From Ardenticatenaceae bacterium (lineage in GTDB: Bacteria > Chloroflexota > Anaerolineae > Promineifilales > Promineifilaceae): 64,000 nucleotides of DNA. The notes beneath the pieces are model-generated. The model saw only the letters and a program-made list of their open reading frames with translations. It was not told the origin of the DNA and did no database searches. A program made the translations under genes and the position numbers. Below, in pieces: positions 41,174 through 50,625 of the stretch. Position 1 is the first letter of the stretch, and every line of letters begins with the position of its first letter. The stretch spans positions 744,001-808,000 of the forward strand of contig JACKBN010000002.1 of the NCBI GenBank assembly GCA_020634565.1. Reading direction: 5' to 3'.

Positions 41174-42057
41174 AGATTTTTCGCCTCACGCGGCCGCTGC
41201 GCCAGCCAGCGCAAATACACACAATATTCGTTTTTGTCCGACACCGAAGCAATTTCCAGCAGCTCCTTCGCCCCGATGTACCCTTTACGGTACGCAATCT
41301 CTTCCACACAGCCGACCTTCAGCCCCTGCCGGTGTTCAATCGTCTGCACGTAATTGCTGGCTTCCAGCAGGCTGTCGTGTGTGCCGGTGTCCATCCAGGC
41401 ATACCCGCGACCCAGCAGTTGCACCTTTAGCTTGCCCCGCTTGAGATATTCGTTGTTCACATCCGTAATTTCGTACTCGTGACGGGCCGATGGTTTGAGG
41501 TTTTTGGCAATCTCCACCACGTCCTTATCATAAAAATAGAGGCCAGTCACGGCGTAGTTAGATTTTGGCTCCGCCGGTTTTTCCTCGATGCTGATCGCTT
41601 TGTAATCCTTATCGAACTCCACCACGCCATACCGTTCTGGATCGCGCACGTAGTAGGCAAACACCAGACCACCATCATCCAGCTTGCCAGCGCTTTGCAA
41701 AATTTCAGATAGGCCAGGGCCGTACAGGAAATTGTCGCCCAAAATCAGGGCACACGGTTCGCCATTGATAAACTCTTCACCAATGACAAACGCCTGGGCA
41801 ATGCCGCGCGGCTCTGGCTGGATGGCATACTCAATGTTGAGGCCCAGCCGTGAGCCATCGCCAAACAGCTCCTGGTACAGCTCGATGTGATGAGGCGTGG
41901 AAATGATGAGAATGTCCCGAATGTCGGCCAACATAAAGACCGAGAGGGGATAGTAGATCATTGGTTTGTTAAACAGGGGGAGGATTTGCTTGGAGAGGGA
42001 AATAGTCAGTGGGTACAGACGTGTGCCGCTGCCACCCGACAGGATGATGCCTTTCAT
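41170..42057 (-). CDS. rfbA: Glucose-1-phosphate thymidylyltransferase
   Basis: 295 residues, first enzyme of dTDP-sugar (for example dTDP-L-rhamnose) synthesis: dTTP plus glucose-1-phosphate to dTDP-glucose. The signature is complete: IILSGGSGTRLYPLTISLSK (residues 4-23), QILPLFNKPMIYYPLSVFM, LGDNFLYG with the metal Asp, and EEKP. Full length. The remaining rfbBCD genes are not nearby; the gene is coupled to mazG downstream instead. Surface glycan synthesis may link it loosely to the GT2/GtrA operon. Confidence 0.95.
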   Translation of the reverse strand: MKGIILSGGSGTRLYPLTISLSKQILPLFNKPMIYYPLSVFMLADIRDILIISTPHHIELYQELFGDGSRLGLNIEYAIQPEPRGIAQAFVIGEEFINGEPCALILGDNFLYGPGLSEILQSAGKLDDGGLVFAYYVRDPERYGVVEFDKDYKAISIEEKPAEPKSNYAVTGLYFYDKDVVEIAKNLKPSARHEYEITDVNNEYLKRGKLKVQLLGRGYAWMDTGTHDSLLEASNYVQTIEHRQGLKVGCVEEIAYRKGYIGAKELLEIASVSDKNEYCVYLRWLAQRPREAKNL

Positions 42058-42178
42058 ATCTGTTCTGTCCTTGTTAAGAATTGGATTTCGGTAACGGCCG
42101 TTTCCACGACCAGCTACCAGTTTGTCGGAACTCGCTTAAAGTTCAGCTTCCGATTGTACCAAACCTGCCGGATGAGGT

Positions 42179-43093
42179 TCAAACGTGCGTGCCAAAGCGC
42201 AGGATGTGGCCGTTGTTGTCCTCAATCGTGAATTCACGCAAGCCCCACGGGTACGTTTCTGGCGCACGGCGAATGGTTACTCTCTGCGTCCGGAAGGTCT
42301 CAAAAAGCGCATCAATATCACGCCCCACAAAAATGTACAGGTAACCAGATGGCTCAAGACTCTGCTCCGGCGGCACCTGCGACAATTGCAGCACCACACC
42401 GCTACCCGTCCAACTGCTACGCGAGATGCCCGCGTGTGTGGGCGGATTGCCATACAAAAAGTCGATGTGGAAGCCTAACTTGTTCTGGTAGAAAACGGCC
42501 GTTTCCCGCACATCTTGCACCAAAAGAACCGGCTCCATCCGGTAAAACGGCGTAGCTCTGTCTGGCACTGGCTCGCCGCGCCATTCATGCGCCCACAAGC
42601 CAAACACCAACATCAGATGCTCTTGTGCTTCATGGGCATACTTGAGCGGAATGCGACTCTTGAGTCGAAAATTGAGCTTTTGCGCCACCCGCTGCGAGGC
42701 AAAGTTGGTCTGGTCAATCCACAACTCCACCCGATCGTAGCCCAGCACGTCAAAGCCATAACCCAGCACCGCCCGGCACGCCTCGGCAGCGATCCCCTGC
42801 CCCCAAAATTCGCGCCGGATGATGTAACCCATGCCCGGTACGCGCGTGCCGCCCAGGTAATTCACCACGCCAATCGCCTCGTTGCTTCCTTTCAGGCAAA
42901 CCACCCAAAGATACGCTTCGGGATGGCTCATCATTTGTGCCATTTCTTGCTCAGTGGCAACCATATCGGCATGGGGCAGCGAAGGCATGAAGCGCATGGT
43001 AGGCCCATCGCTGAACATTTGGTGCAAATCGGGTAGGTGGTGGGAGTGGAACGGCCGTAACTACAACCGCTCCGTCTCCAAAATTTTATTCAT
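42179..43093 (-). pseudogene. GNAT acetyltransferase - VOC (glyoxalase-like) fusion with an in-frame amber codon
   Basis: From ATG at 43093 the frame reads MNKILETERL, TAG (43063-43061), then LRPFHSHHLPDLHQMF and continues open to 42179. LETERLxLRPF is the normal beginning of RimJ/RimL-type GNAT proteins, so the amber codon replaces one residue of an otherwise complete first strand. The GNAT domain runs to about residue 170 (YIIRREFWGQGIAAEACRAV is the acetyl-CoA loop) and a VOC domain fills the rest (FYRMEPVLLVQDVRETAVFY ... EDNNGHILRFG). Total about 305 codons. Without readthrough, a shortened protein could start at TTG 43027. Nonsense mutation, sequencing error and readthrough are all possible. 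Confidence 0.75.
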
Positions 43094-43213
43094 AGCCAGT
43101 TATGTGGAGAACAAAAAGAGCTAATGAGCGATTTAATCTCAAGTTACTTTTTGTGCTCCTAAAAGTAGTTTTCATTTGCCTGATCGGCATTCATGATATT
43201 TGTTGAAAATTAC

Positions 43214-44356
43214 TTAAAAACCAAGCGAACGGCCGATTATTTCTTTCATCACCTCGTTCGTCCCCGCATAAATCGGCTGGACGCGGGCATCCAGGTAAAA
43301 CTTAGCGATGGGATATTCCAGCATGTAGCCATAGCCGCCATGCAGCTGCAAACATTGGTCCATCACTCGCACTTGCAAATCGGTGGTCCACCATTTGGCC
43401 ATGGCCGCTTCTTCGGCCGTCAGATTGCCATCGTTCAGCTCCATGATGCAGCGATCCACAAACACCCGCGCAACTTCAATCTCGGTTTTCATTTCGGCCA
43501 GCTTGAAGCGGGAATTTTGGAACTTGCCGATGGGCTGGCCAAAGGCGGTGCGCTCCTGGCAGTAGTTGATCGTCATGTCCAGAGCGGCTTCACAGGCGGC
43601 CACGGCAATCACCGCCACCGAAAGCCGCTCCTGCGGCAGCGAACCCATCAGGTAATAAAATCCTTTGCCTTCTTCACCCATCAAGTTTTCCACCGGCACT
43701 TTGACGTTGTTGAAGAATAATTCGGCCGTATCCTGCGCTTTCAGGCCAATTTTTTCCAAATTGCGGCCCCGCTCGAAGCCTTCCATGCCCCGCTCAATCA
43801 CCAGCAGGCTGATGCCCGCGTGGCCCTTGTCGGGGTCGGTTTTTACCACGGTGATGACGGCATCGCTGTTGATGCCGTTGGTGATGAACGTTTTCTGGCC
43901 GTTGACGATGTAATGATCGCCCTGGCGAACGGCCGTTGTTCGAACCCCTTTCAAATCACTGCCAGCACCCGGTTCGGTCATGGCAATCGCCGTAATCATC
44001 TCGCCGGAGATCATCTTGGGCAGCCAGCGCTGCTTCTGCGCGTCGGTAGTGTATTTGAGGAAGTAAGGCATATTCACATCGTTGTGCAGGCCAAACCCCA
44101 CGCCCGATGCCCCAGCCCGCGTCAGCTCTTCCGTAACGATGGCATTGTAGCGAAAATCGTTAATTTCCAGGCCGCCGTATGCCTCCGGCGCATCCATGCA
44201 CAAAAAACCGAGTTCGCCCGCCTTCAACCAAATGTCGCGCGGCACGATGCCGTCATGCTCCCACTGCTCATGGTAAGGCACAATCTCGTTCTGCACAAAA
44301 CGGCGCACAGCATCACGGAACATGTCGTGTTCATCATCAAAAATGGTGCGTTTCAT
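43214..44356 (-). CDS. Acyl-CoA dehydrogenase (long-chain/isovaleryl type)
   Basis: 380 residues. It introduces the trans-2 double bond into acyl-CoA using FAD and electron-transfer flavoprotein. Family motifs are ITAIAMTEPGAGSDLKGV and QRTAFGQ-like QERTAFGQPIG, and IYAGTNEVMKEIIGRSL at the end. The MCAD catalytic Glu position reads Ala (YAGTNE), while VAACEAALD on helix G offers a Glu, the arrangement of long-chain and isovaleryl enzymes. AGAGGAA stands just before the ATG. Full length. Leads a group of acyl-CoA genes on the minus strand. Confidence 0.93.
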   Translation of the reverse strand: MKRTIFDDEHDMFRDAVRRFVQNEIVPYHEQWEHDGIVPRDIWLKAGELGFLCMDAPEAYGGLEINDFRYNAIVTEELTRAGASGVGFGLHNDVNMPYFLKYTTDAQKQRWLPKMISGEMITAIAMTEPGAGSDLKGVRTTAVRQGDHYIVNGQKTFITNGINSDAVITVVKTDPDKGHAGISLLVIERGMEGFERGRNLEKIGLKAQDTAELFFNNVKVPVENLMGEEGKGFYYLMGSLPQERLSVAVIAVAACEAALDMTINYCQERTAFGQPIGKFQNSRFKLAEMKTEIEVARVFVDRCIMELNDGNLTAEEAAMAKWWTTDLQVRVMDQCLQLHGGYGYMLEYPIAKFYLDARVQPIYAGTNEVMKEIIGRSLGF

Positions 44357-44379
44357 GGTTCCTCTTCTAGTTTTTAGCC

Positions 44380-44432
44380 ACAGATTGCCCAGATGAGACA
44401 GATTTTAAGAACCTATCTGTGACATCTGTAGG
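44380..44432. repeat. Degenerate inverted repeat of CACAGAT type
   Basis: CCACAGATTGCCCAGATGAGACAGATT is followed by AACCTATCTGTGACATCTGTAGG. A weaker member of the GGACACAGAT family filling the gap between two minus-strand genes. Confidence 0.55.
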
Positions 44433-44436
44433 TGTT

Positions 44437-45261
44437 TTATAAATTTGTCAGTTGGGCGCTGACTTCCCAGAGGCGGCGGGCTGTGTCTACGTCTTGAGAA
44501 GCAATGGAGCTATCTCGTTCGCGGCTGTTGGCAAAATATTTGCCCGAAACCCCAGCAACCTCCGGCGAGGTAGCCAGATAAATTGAGGTTTGAGCCGCTT
44601 CCTGCAATTTAGCAAAGCTGGCGCTGGCTGGCATTTCACGTCCAGAATAATTTTTGCTTAGTTTGGTAGCGGGTACGCCGGGATGCAGGGCATTGGCCGT
44701 TACGCCGCTGCCGGCCAACCGCCGCGCCAGCTCTTTGGTGAAGAGAACATTCATCAGTTTGGTACGGCCGTATACTTCCGAGCGTCGATACCGCTTGTTG
44801 CTCTGCAAATCTGCAAAATCAATCTGCGCCGCCGCGTGAACACCGGATGAGACATTTACAATTCGGGATGGGGCGCTGGCTTTTAGAGCATCAAGCAGCA
44901 AATTGGTCAGCAAAAAGGGCGCCAGATGATTCACAGCAAACTGCCGCTCCAGCCCATCTACCGTCTCTTCGCGCTTTAAGGTAATGACGGCCGCATTGTT
45001 GATAAGCACGTCCAGCCGGTCAAACTGCTGCTTAAACGTTGCCGCCACCTGCCGCACTTCTGCCAAGGAAGCCAGATCAGCCAGCAGCAAATGCACCGCA
45101 TCGTTGCCGGTACGCTCCTGAACTTCTTGCAGAGCCGCTTCCCCACGCGCCTGACTGCGGCAGACCATAACCACGGTGGCACCCAACTCGGCCAGGCCAA
45201 CGGCCGTTGCCAAACCAATTCCTGCGTTGGCTCCCGTTACAATACAAACTTTTCCGTCCAT
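44437..45261 (-). CDS. SDR family oxidoreductase, retinol-dehydrogenase-like
   Basis: About 274 residues from ATG 45261 (MDGKVCIVTG); a longer start would read through the CGCAAAG repeat. Cofactor loop GANAGIGLATAVGL, NNAAVI, and YGRTKLMNVL with the catalytic Tyr and Lys are present. NHLAPFLLTNLLLDALK is shared with the SDR at 32735, to which it is clearly related (same subfamily). NADP(H)-dependent conversion of a hydrophobic alcohol or aldehyde is likely. A repeat hairpin separates it from the amidase gene upstream. Confidence 0.9.
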   Translation of the reverse strand: MDGKVCIVTGANAGIGLATAVGLAELGATVVMVCRSQARGEAALQEVQERTGNDAVHLLLADLASLAEVRQVAATFKQQFDRLDVLINNAAVITLKREETVDGLERQFAVNHLAPFLLTNLLLDALKASAPSRIVNVSSGVHAAAQIDFADLQSNKRYRRSEVYGRTKLMNVLFTKELARRLAGSGVTANALHPGVPATKLSKNYSGREMPASASFAKLQEAAQTSIYLATSPEVAGVSGKYFANSRERDSSIASQDVDTARRLWEVSAQLTNL

Positions 45262-45265
45262 AAAA

Positions 45266-45354
45266 CCCCCAAACGCAAAGACGCAAAGGAGAAAAAGAGG
45301 CAAAGAACTTCCTTGTTCACTTTGCTTCTTCGCTCCTTTGCGTCAAAAATCGTC
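45266..45354. repeat. Inverted repeat of CGCAAAGACGCAAAGG type, copy 2
   Basis: AAACGCAAAGACGCAAAGGAG...GCAAAGAAC is mirrored by CACTTTGCTTCTTCGCTCCTTTGCGTC. The whole gap between the SDR start and the amidase stop is this element. Confidence 0.75.
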
Positions 45355-46740
45355 TTAAGAGATGCCGGCCTCCAGGGTTGCTGCGGCATCGAGCAAAGCC
45401 GCTTCTGCACCAGGGGCACAAGCGAGCATAATGCCCGGCACCAGTCCGGTTTCCGGGTCTGTGTCCTTCCAGGCAGGCACGGTGATGGCGGGTAAATTCA
45501 TGTAGTTGCAGAAGGTCATCGCCGTGACGGTGCCGTTGACGCCGGGGCGCAGCGAAGCGCGGTTCATCTGGCCGTGCGGTGGCGCCAGGACGCCCAACGT
45601 GGGCAGCAGCAGCACGCCATCCTGGCCCAAAAGCTGGTACAGATCCGCGCGCGCCTGTTCGTAGGTATGAATAATTTCAGCCACGCGCCCTGCTTTGCGC
45701 GGCTTAATCACCGGAATGATGGCGATAAGCTGGAAGAGGCCGCCATAAATCGTGCCGCGCCCCACCGCCTGCTTAAGCGTCTCAACGGCCAGATTAAATT
45801 TCTGACCGTTGGCGGTGACCAGCATTTTGTAGAAGGGATCTTCCAGTTCAGCCGCCAGGATTTGCTGCAAGTTAAGGAAGTGGGTTTTGACATCGGGAAA
45901 CGGCCGTTCCTCCGCCACCAATCCCGCCACTTCCAACACCGTCTGAGCCATCGTGTAAGCCGCATTGATACAGTCCGCCTTCGCCTCCAGCTCAAACTGG
46001 CGCGGCATGACAAGGCGCAGCCCTTTGGGCGATTTGGCCTCCCGCAGCGGCGTCTCGGCAATGACGTTGTACACCAGTCGTGCATCCCGTACGGAGCGGG
46101 TAATAGGCCCCACGCCCAGCCAGGAATCAAGGAACAGCCCCGTCAAATCGGGCCAGATGCCTTGTTTGTTGACGGCACCAGAAGCGGGCTTAAAGCCCAC
46201 AACGCCGCAAAACGAAGCAGGGATGCGAATGCTGCCCAAAATATCGGTGCCCACGCCAAAAACCGTGGAGCCGGAACCTACCAGCGCCCCCTCACCGCCG
46301 GAGGAACCGCCAGGCGTGCGGCTTTCATCGAGTGGGTTGTTGGTACGGCCGTAAATCAAGTTGTCCGTTTCGCCCGCCATGGCAAATTCCGGTACGTTGC
46401 TGCGCGCCAGGATAATCGCCCCAGCCTCACGCAGCTTTTGCACCACAGGCGCATCTTCGGCGCAGGCAAGGGGTGGCATCCGTTTGGAGCCAGCGGTGAT
46501 GGTTTGCCCACCAATGCCAATCGTCTCTTTGACGCTGATGGGCAGGCCAGACAGGGGACCGGGACGCGGGTTTTTGGCTTCCGCCAGTGCCTCGTCTTTG
46601 AAAACGTGAACGGCCGCATTCAAACGGGCGTGGTTAGCCTCCAGCCGCTCGATATGCTCAGTAACAAGGGAAACGGCCGTGCGCTCCCCGCTTTGCATTT
46701 GCCGCAGCAGCTCTGTGGCATCAGTTTGAATTTTGGGCAT
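45355..46740 (-). CDS. Amidase signature family enzyme
   Basis: 461 residues. The amidase signature is intact: catalytic Lys in PISVKETIGIGG (about 68), then TPGGSSGGEGALVGSG and FGVGTDILGSIRIPASFCG (about 150-180), supplying the cis-Ser and nucleophilic Ser of the Ser-cisSer-Lys triad. Cytosolic. It is closer to fatty-acid-amide/6-aminohexanoate-type amidases than to GatA, judged by the absence of gatBC context and the C-terminal layout. Begins 2 bp after the stop of the lipoprotein gene, so the two form an operon. Confidence 0.9.
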   Translation of the reverse strand: MPKIQTDATELLRQMQSGERTAVSLVTEHIERLEANHARLNAAVHVFKDEALAEAKNPRPGPLSGLPISVKETIGIGGQTITAGSKRMPPLACAEDAPVVQKLREAGAIILARSNVPEFAMAGETDNLIYGRTNNPLDESRTPGGSSGGEGALVGSGSTVFGVGTDILGSIRIPASFCGVVGFKPASGAVNKQGIWPDLTGLFLDSWLGVGPITRSVRDARLVYNVIAETPLREAKSPKGLRLVMPRQFELEAKADCINAAYTMAQTVLEVAGLVAEERPFPDVKTHFLNLQQILAAELEDPFYKMLVTANGQKFNLAVETLKQAVGRGTIYGGLFQLIAIIPVIKPRKAGRVAEIIHTYEQARADLYQLLGQDGVLLLPTLGVLAPPHGQMNRASLRPGVNGTVTAMTFCNYMNLPAITVPAWKDTDPETGLVPGIMLACAPGAEAALLDAAATLEAGIS

Positions 46741-46742
46741 TG

Positions 46743-47252
46743 CTATTGTTCCACAGAGCCAAGATCGCCCAGGGAAATATCAATGCGGGAAAGGGTGACA
46801 GGGGAATCCCAGCGCAGTTTCAGATTGGCTTGCAGAGCCGCTGCCGGCACAATAAAAACGTGGTTGGCGGATGCGTTATTCCCCTGGGTAATAGAATCTG
46901 GCATTGTTTGGAGCGCCGAGCCAAAAGCGACGTTGGTTTGCCAGGATTCATACTCGTTCAGGTATTCATCCACCAGGGAAAAGTCACGATTGGAAACGGC
47001 CGTTTCATTCTGGTTGGTGACGTTCACCGTGGGCACTACGTAGACGTAGCCTGAGGCAATATTGCCGTCGCTGGCATACACTTCCACGTCCGTGACCTGG
47101 ATGACCACACCGCTCAGTGCGACCGAGAAATTCAGCTCACCCGCCGCATAGTTGTAGTCGGTAAGCAGTGCTTCCGGCACGGGCTGGGCTTCGCTACAGG
47201 CTGCTATAAACAGGAGCATTACCGCCAAAAATAGTACACTTCTTAATTTCAC
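46743..47252 (-). CDS. Small lipoprotein, DUF4352-like
   Basis: 169 residues starting at GTG, with GGAGGAG about 8 nt upstream. The signal peptide ends in lipobox FIAAC (residues 15-19). The mature part is an immunoglobulin-like beta domain with VVPTVNVTNQNETAVS and FSLVDEYLNEYESWQ, as in DUF4352 or telomeric-repeat-binding-factor-2-like lipoproteins. Surface-anchored on the outer side of the membrane; function unknown. Transcribed ahead of the amidase gene. Confidence 0.8.
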   Translation of the reverse strand: MKLRSVLFLAVMLLFIAACSEAQPVPEALLTDYNYAAGELNFSVALSGVVIQVTDVEVYASDGNIASGYVYVVPTVNVTNQNETAVSNRDFSLVDEYLNEYESWQTNVAFGSALQTMPDSITQGNNASANHVFIVPAAALQANLKLRWDSPVTLSRIDISLGDLGSVEQ

Positions 47253-47318
47253 CGTTGTCTCCTCCTAACGTGTTATTTGGTTATTTGAAATGGGGCTACG
47301 CCAGAATGATACCTTATT

Positions 47319-49001
47319 TCACAAATCTTGTGCCAACACCAATGCATCAGCTGGGTCGATGGCCTGGATTTGGTTGATAGCTGTTTGGGCAAAACGGCAA
47401 GCAGCGGCCCGCGGACGGCCGTCTTCTTCCACACCCAGCGACCATTGCGCCTGCTCAATGAGTTTGGCCAATGCGAGCGATCGGCCCAAAGTGAGGGCAA
47501 AGCGACGCGCCCCCGTTTCCAGCGCGTTTCGATCCGATAGGTTGCTTTGTAACCAGTTGATAGCGGCGGCAACGGCCGTTTGCGCCACGGAACCAGCTGC
47601 TTGTAAACGGCCGTCTATTGCCAGTTTGGCGCAGCGATTCACCTCGGCGGCCAGCGCTTGCAGCGGTTCGCCGCTTTTGCCCAGCGCCCGCAGCGCGTCC
47701 AGCGAGAGCACGTTGGTGGTGCCTTCCCAGATGGGTAACACCTGGCTGTCGCGCAGCAGCAGCGGCAGGCCGGTGTCCTCCACGTAGCCCGCACCGCCAA
47801 ACGATTCCAGCACCTCGCTGGCGACCACCACCGCCTGCTTGCCCGTGGTCAGCTTGGCCAACGAGGTGAGCAGCCGCAGTAAATGTTCTTCCTCTTCACT
47901 GATGACTTCGGCCTCGTCCTTGCCAATCAACTCCACCAGGAAAAAGGTGAGGTGGAAAGCAGCTTCCGTTTCCGCCTGCATCCAGCCCAGCGTGTCGATG
48001 TGCAGCGGCTTTTCGGACAGCGGCGCGCCAAAGGCGACGCGCTTTTGGGCGTAGCTGCGGGCCAGCGCCATGCCGCGCCGCATAAACGAGGCCGCCGAGA
48101 CGCTGTTCCAGGTGCGCGTCAGGTGCAGCATGGGCACGATGTTGCGCACGCCGTTGTTGAGTCCCCTCACGGGCATGGCTGTCGTGCCGGTCAGCATCAG
48201 TTCGGCCGTGGGCACCTTGCGCGTGCCCAATTTGTCCTTCAAGCGCAGCACCTCGATGTTCTGCAGCGAGCCATCTTCTTCGTGGGTTTCCAGATAAAAC
48301 AGCGCCAGCCCCTTGCCCCCTGCCGGATTGCCTTCCGGGCGAGCCAGAGTCAGTGTCATTTGCGAGGTAGCGGCGGAGGTAAACCATTTACGGCCGTACA
48401 GCAGCCACTCTTCCTGTTCATTTAGCTTGGCAATCGTTTCAGACAAGCCCACATCGGAACCACCGGTCGATTCGGTCATCCATTGGCCGCTGGTCCAAAA
48501 TTGGCCCGGATCGCGGCTGGTGAGATGGGGCACGGCGCGGTCGATCAGTTCCTGGTTACCAGAGGTCACCAGCGTACGAGCTGCGCCGTCGGTCATCGCC
48601 AGGGGGCAGGTGTAGACGTCGGTGGAGGGATGGAAGAGGTAGACGAGGGCAAACTGGTAAATGCGGTCGAAACGGCCGTATTTACCCTCATACGCCGCCG
48701 CCACCACGCCGTGCTCGGCTGCAAACTTTTCCGCCTTTTGCCACAGCGGCGACACTTCGATTTGGTCGAGGCGGTTGCCCCACGGGTCCCACTGGGTCAG
48801 CACGGGATCGTTGAGCCGGTCAGCCAGCTGCATCTGGTACAGTTCGCCCCCGGCTAAACGGCCCATCTCTTTGAGGGATGGCTCGATTTCGGCCAGCAAT
48901 TCCGGCGACAGTACCCGCCGCAAATAGCTGCGCAGGACGCGGTCATCATGGTATTGATTGCCCAAAGTGGGCGCGGGCTGGTTAAATGGTTGGATTTGCA
49001 T
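47319..49001 (-). CDS. AidB-like acyl-CoA dehydrogenase
   Basis: About 560 residues from ATG 49001 (GAGGG upstream); an earlier start would run through the repeat at 49017. The size and the motifs WMTESTGGSDVG, YGRKWFTSAATSQM, GLNNGVRNIVPMLH and VLPIWEGTTNVLSLDALRAL are those of the AidB/ACAD family, longer than standard acyl-CoA dehydrogenases. AidB binds FAD and DNA in E. coli alkylation response; most relatives act on unknown acyl-CoA. The WEGTTN Glu is at the MCAD catalytic position. In operon order it precedes the lipoprotein and follows a thioesterase. Confidence 0.9.
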   Translation of the reverse strand: MQIQPFNQPAPTLGNQYHDDRVLRSYLRRVLSPELLAEIEPSLKEMGRLAGGELYQMQLADRLNDPVLTQWDPWGNRLDQIEVSPLWQKAEKFAAEHGVVAAAYEGKYGRFDRIYQFALVYLFHPSTDVYTCPLAMTDGAARTLVTSGNQELIDRAVPHLTSRDPGQFWTSGQWMTESTGGSDVGLSETIAKLNEQEEWLLYGRKWFTSAATSQMTLTLARPEGNPAGGKGLALFYLETHEEDGSLQNIEVLRLKDKLGTRKVPTAELMLTGTTAMPVRGLNNGVRNIVPMLHLTRTWNSVSAASFMRRGMALARSYAQKRVAFGAPLSEKPLHIDTLGWMQAETEAAFHLTFFLVELIGKDEAEVISEEEEHLLRLLTSLAKLTTGKQAVVVASEVLESFGGAGYVEDTGLPLLLRDSQVLPIWEGTTNVLSLDALRALGKSGEPLQALAAEVNRCAKLAIDGRLQAAGSVAQTAVAAAINWLQSNLSDRNALETGARRFALTLGRSLALAKLIEQAQWSLGVEEDGRPRAAACRFAQTAINQIQAIDPADALVLAQDL

Positions 49002-49016
49002 GGTTCCCTCTTTTTG

Positions 49017-49083
49017 GTGATCGGTTAACGGTAAACCGTAATCGGTAAGATCGAACCGATTACCGACCACCGTTCACGGATTA
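49017..49083. repeat. Repeat of GTAATCGGTAAACGG words
   Basis: GATCGGTTAACGGTAAACCGTAATCGGT is answered by ACCGATTACCGACCACCGTTCACGGATTAC. A related block is at 56830-56881. Arms are built of iterated ACCG(A)TTAC units. Confidence 0.65.
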
Positions 49084-49572
49084 CGGCCGCATCACACCGC
49101 AAAGCGGGGCGACCCAATCTAGCTGGCTGTGTTCGGCCACAAATTGGTCAATTTGGCTGGCTATTTCTGCTGGGAAGGGTGACGTGCGGCGGGTGTCGCG
49201 GTTGGCGTGGGAGGCGATGACCTCCAGCGTGGCGGCCAGTTTGCCGGTGCTTTCATTGAGCATAAAGTGCATAAAATGGATGCGTTTGGCGGTACGGCCG
49301 TTTACCCGCGTATGAATCGCCACCGTTTCCCCCAAATGCACCTCTGCCAGATAACGGACATGGTGTTCTAACGCAAAGGCCGCGCTGCTGCTGTTTAGAA
49401 TAAACGCCTCCGTCATCCCAAACGCATGAAAAAAGCCCCAGGCCGCCTCATCAAACAACCCCATGTAGTGGCGAATGTTCATATGCCCCATCACGTCCAG
49501 GTACGCCTCAGGAATGGTGGCACGGTAGAAGCAGGGAAGCTGATGAATTTGCGCGGGAGAAAGTTCAGTCAT
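49081..49572 (-). CDS. Acyl-CoA thioesterase, 4HBT hotdog family
   Basis: 163 residues. AYLDVMGHMNIRHYMGLFDEAAWGF (about 19-43) is the 4-hydroxybenzoyl-CoA thioesterase signature with Asp at the active site; HLGETVAIHTRVNGRTAKRIHFMHFML forms the following strands. It hydrolyses acyl-CoA thioesters. It lies 7 bp downstream of the MBL hydrolase gene and upstream of the AidB-like gene, in one transcription direction. Confidence 0.88.
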   Translation of the reverse strand: MTELSPAQIHQLPCFYRATIPEAYLDVMGHMNIRHYMGLFDEAAWGFFHAFGMTEAFILNSSSAAFALEHHVRYLAEVHLGETVAIHTRVNGRTAKRIHFMHFMLNESTGKLAATLEVIASHANRDTRRTSPFPAEIASQIDQFVAEHSQLDWVAPLCGVMRP

Positions 49573-49579
49573 TTACAAA

Positions 49580-50557
49580 TTACTTGTTTACAGAATATCG
49601 CCAAACACCATCTACCGTTTCCACCCCGATCTTTCCTTCCGCCAGGAGCAAATCCAGGTAGCCGATAAGCATCCACAATCCGGCAAAACGGAACGCAGGC
49701 GGGTGATGGGCATACATCTGGTTCATGAGATCATACGCCGTGTGGTGCCCCTGCTGAATGAGCGCAAACGTCTCACCTTTGCGCCGGTGAATGCGCTGGC
49801 ACTGTTTCTGGATGAGTTCACGGTGATTTTGAAATGGCTCACCGTGTCCGGGGTAAACGGTGTCGATCTCTAACGCCTCACAGCGGCTAAGCGATTCCAT
49901 TAAAATGGGCAAGCTGGGCTGGCGGGGTTGGTTGGGTAACGGCCGTTCTACAATTGGCGTCGGGGTTTTGTGCAGCAGCATATCGGCGGCCAAAAATTGC
50001 TGGCTCTCTGGCTGGTAGAAGCAGGTTTGATGCCTGGCATGGCCCGGCATGTGCAGCACCTGCCAGTTGGCCCCGCCCATCTCTAGCCAATCGCCAACCT
50101 TAAATGTTTGTACCGAGTCGGCAGGCACTGGCGTTGTGTCCGACCCAACATAAACGTAATACGCCTGCACCATTTCCGACAATTCTTTGGGAATGCCAGC
50201 CTCACGCAAGAAGTGGTCGCGATAATAGTCAGCACGCAGACCAAACATTTTTTTGGGGTCAACGAGCCATTCATAGCCGAGATCCGCAATCCAAACCTGG
50301 CAATCGCTCAAAGCAGCAATCTTGGCCGCCTGTCCGGAATGGTCAATGTGCGGATGGGTGATCACCACGCGGCGAAGGTCGGCGGGGGTCAGGCTGTATT
50401 GTGCCAAAGCCGCCAGCAGCGCCTCCCAACTCTCGGTTGTACCGACGCCGCAATCCACCAAAATGGGTTCTGGCTCGGTGAAGAGGTAGCAATTTACCGG
50501 ACCAACATCTAATCCGGTAGGAAGTTCAATGCGAATCGGTTTTATATGGGACTTCAT
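49580..50557 (-). CDS. MBL-fold metallo-hydrolase
   Basis: About 325 residues from ATG 50557 (MKSHIKPIRIELPTG); longer starts add unrelated sequence. The metal motif HPHIDHSGQA, then HMPGHARHQTCFY and YPGHGEPFQ supply the remaining His and Asp ligands of a dinuclear zinc site. The C-terminal 80 residues (helical, RRKGETFALIQQ and HHTAYDLMNQMY) match the LACTB2/RNase-like or thioester-hydrolysing MBL group. Possibly a hydroxyacyl-thioester hydrolase, in agreement with the thioesterase and acyl-CoA dehydrogenase downstream. Confidence 0.9.
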   Translation of the reverse strand: MKSHIKPIRIELPTGLDVGPVNCYLFTEPEPILVDCGVGTTESWEALLAALAQYSLTPADLRRVVITHPHIDHSGQAAKIAALSDCQVWIADLGYEWLVDPKKMFGLRADYYRDHFLREAGIPKELSEMVQAYYVYVGSDTTPVPADSVQTFKVGDWLEMGGANWQVLHMPGHARHQTCFYQPESQQFLAADMLLHKTPTPIVERPLPNQPRQPSLPILMESLSRCEALEIDTVYPGHGEPFQNHRELIQKQCQRIHRRKGETFALIQQGHHTAYDLMNQMYAHHPPAFRFAGLWMLIGYLDLLLAEGKIGVETVDGVWRYSVNK

Positions 50558-50625
50558 AAGGCGATTGTACTCGGTTTTGTGAGGAAATTCAGACATTTTC
50601 CATTGAATAAATGTGCAAAGAATAT

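Noticed and set aside
45574..47043. Long open frame (489 codons) on the plus strand
   Set aside because: Lies antisense to the amidase and lipoprotein genes; its sequence is His/Arg-rich and lacks any domain, as expected for the shadow of a GC-rich gene.
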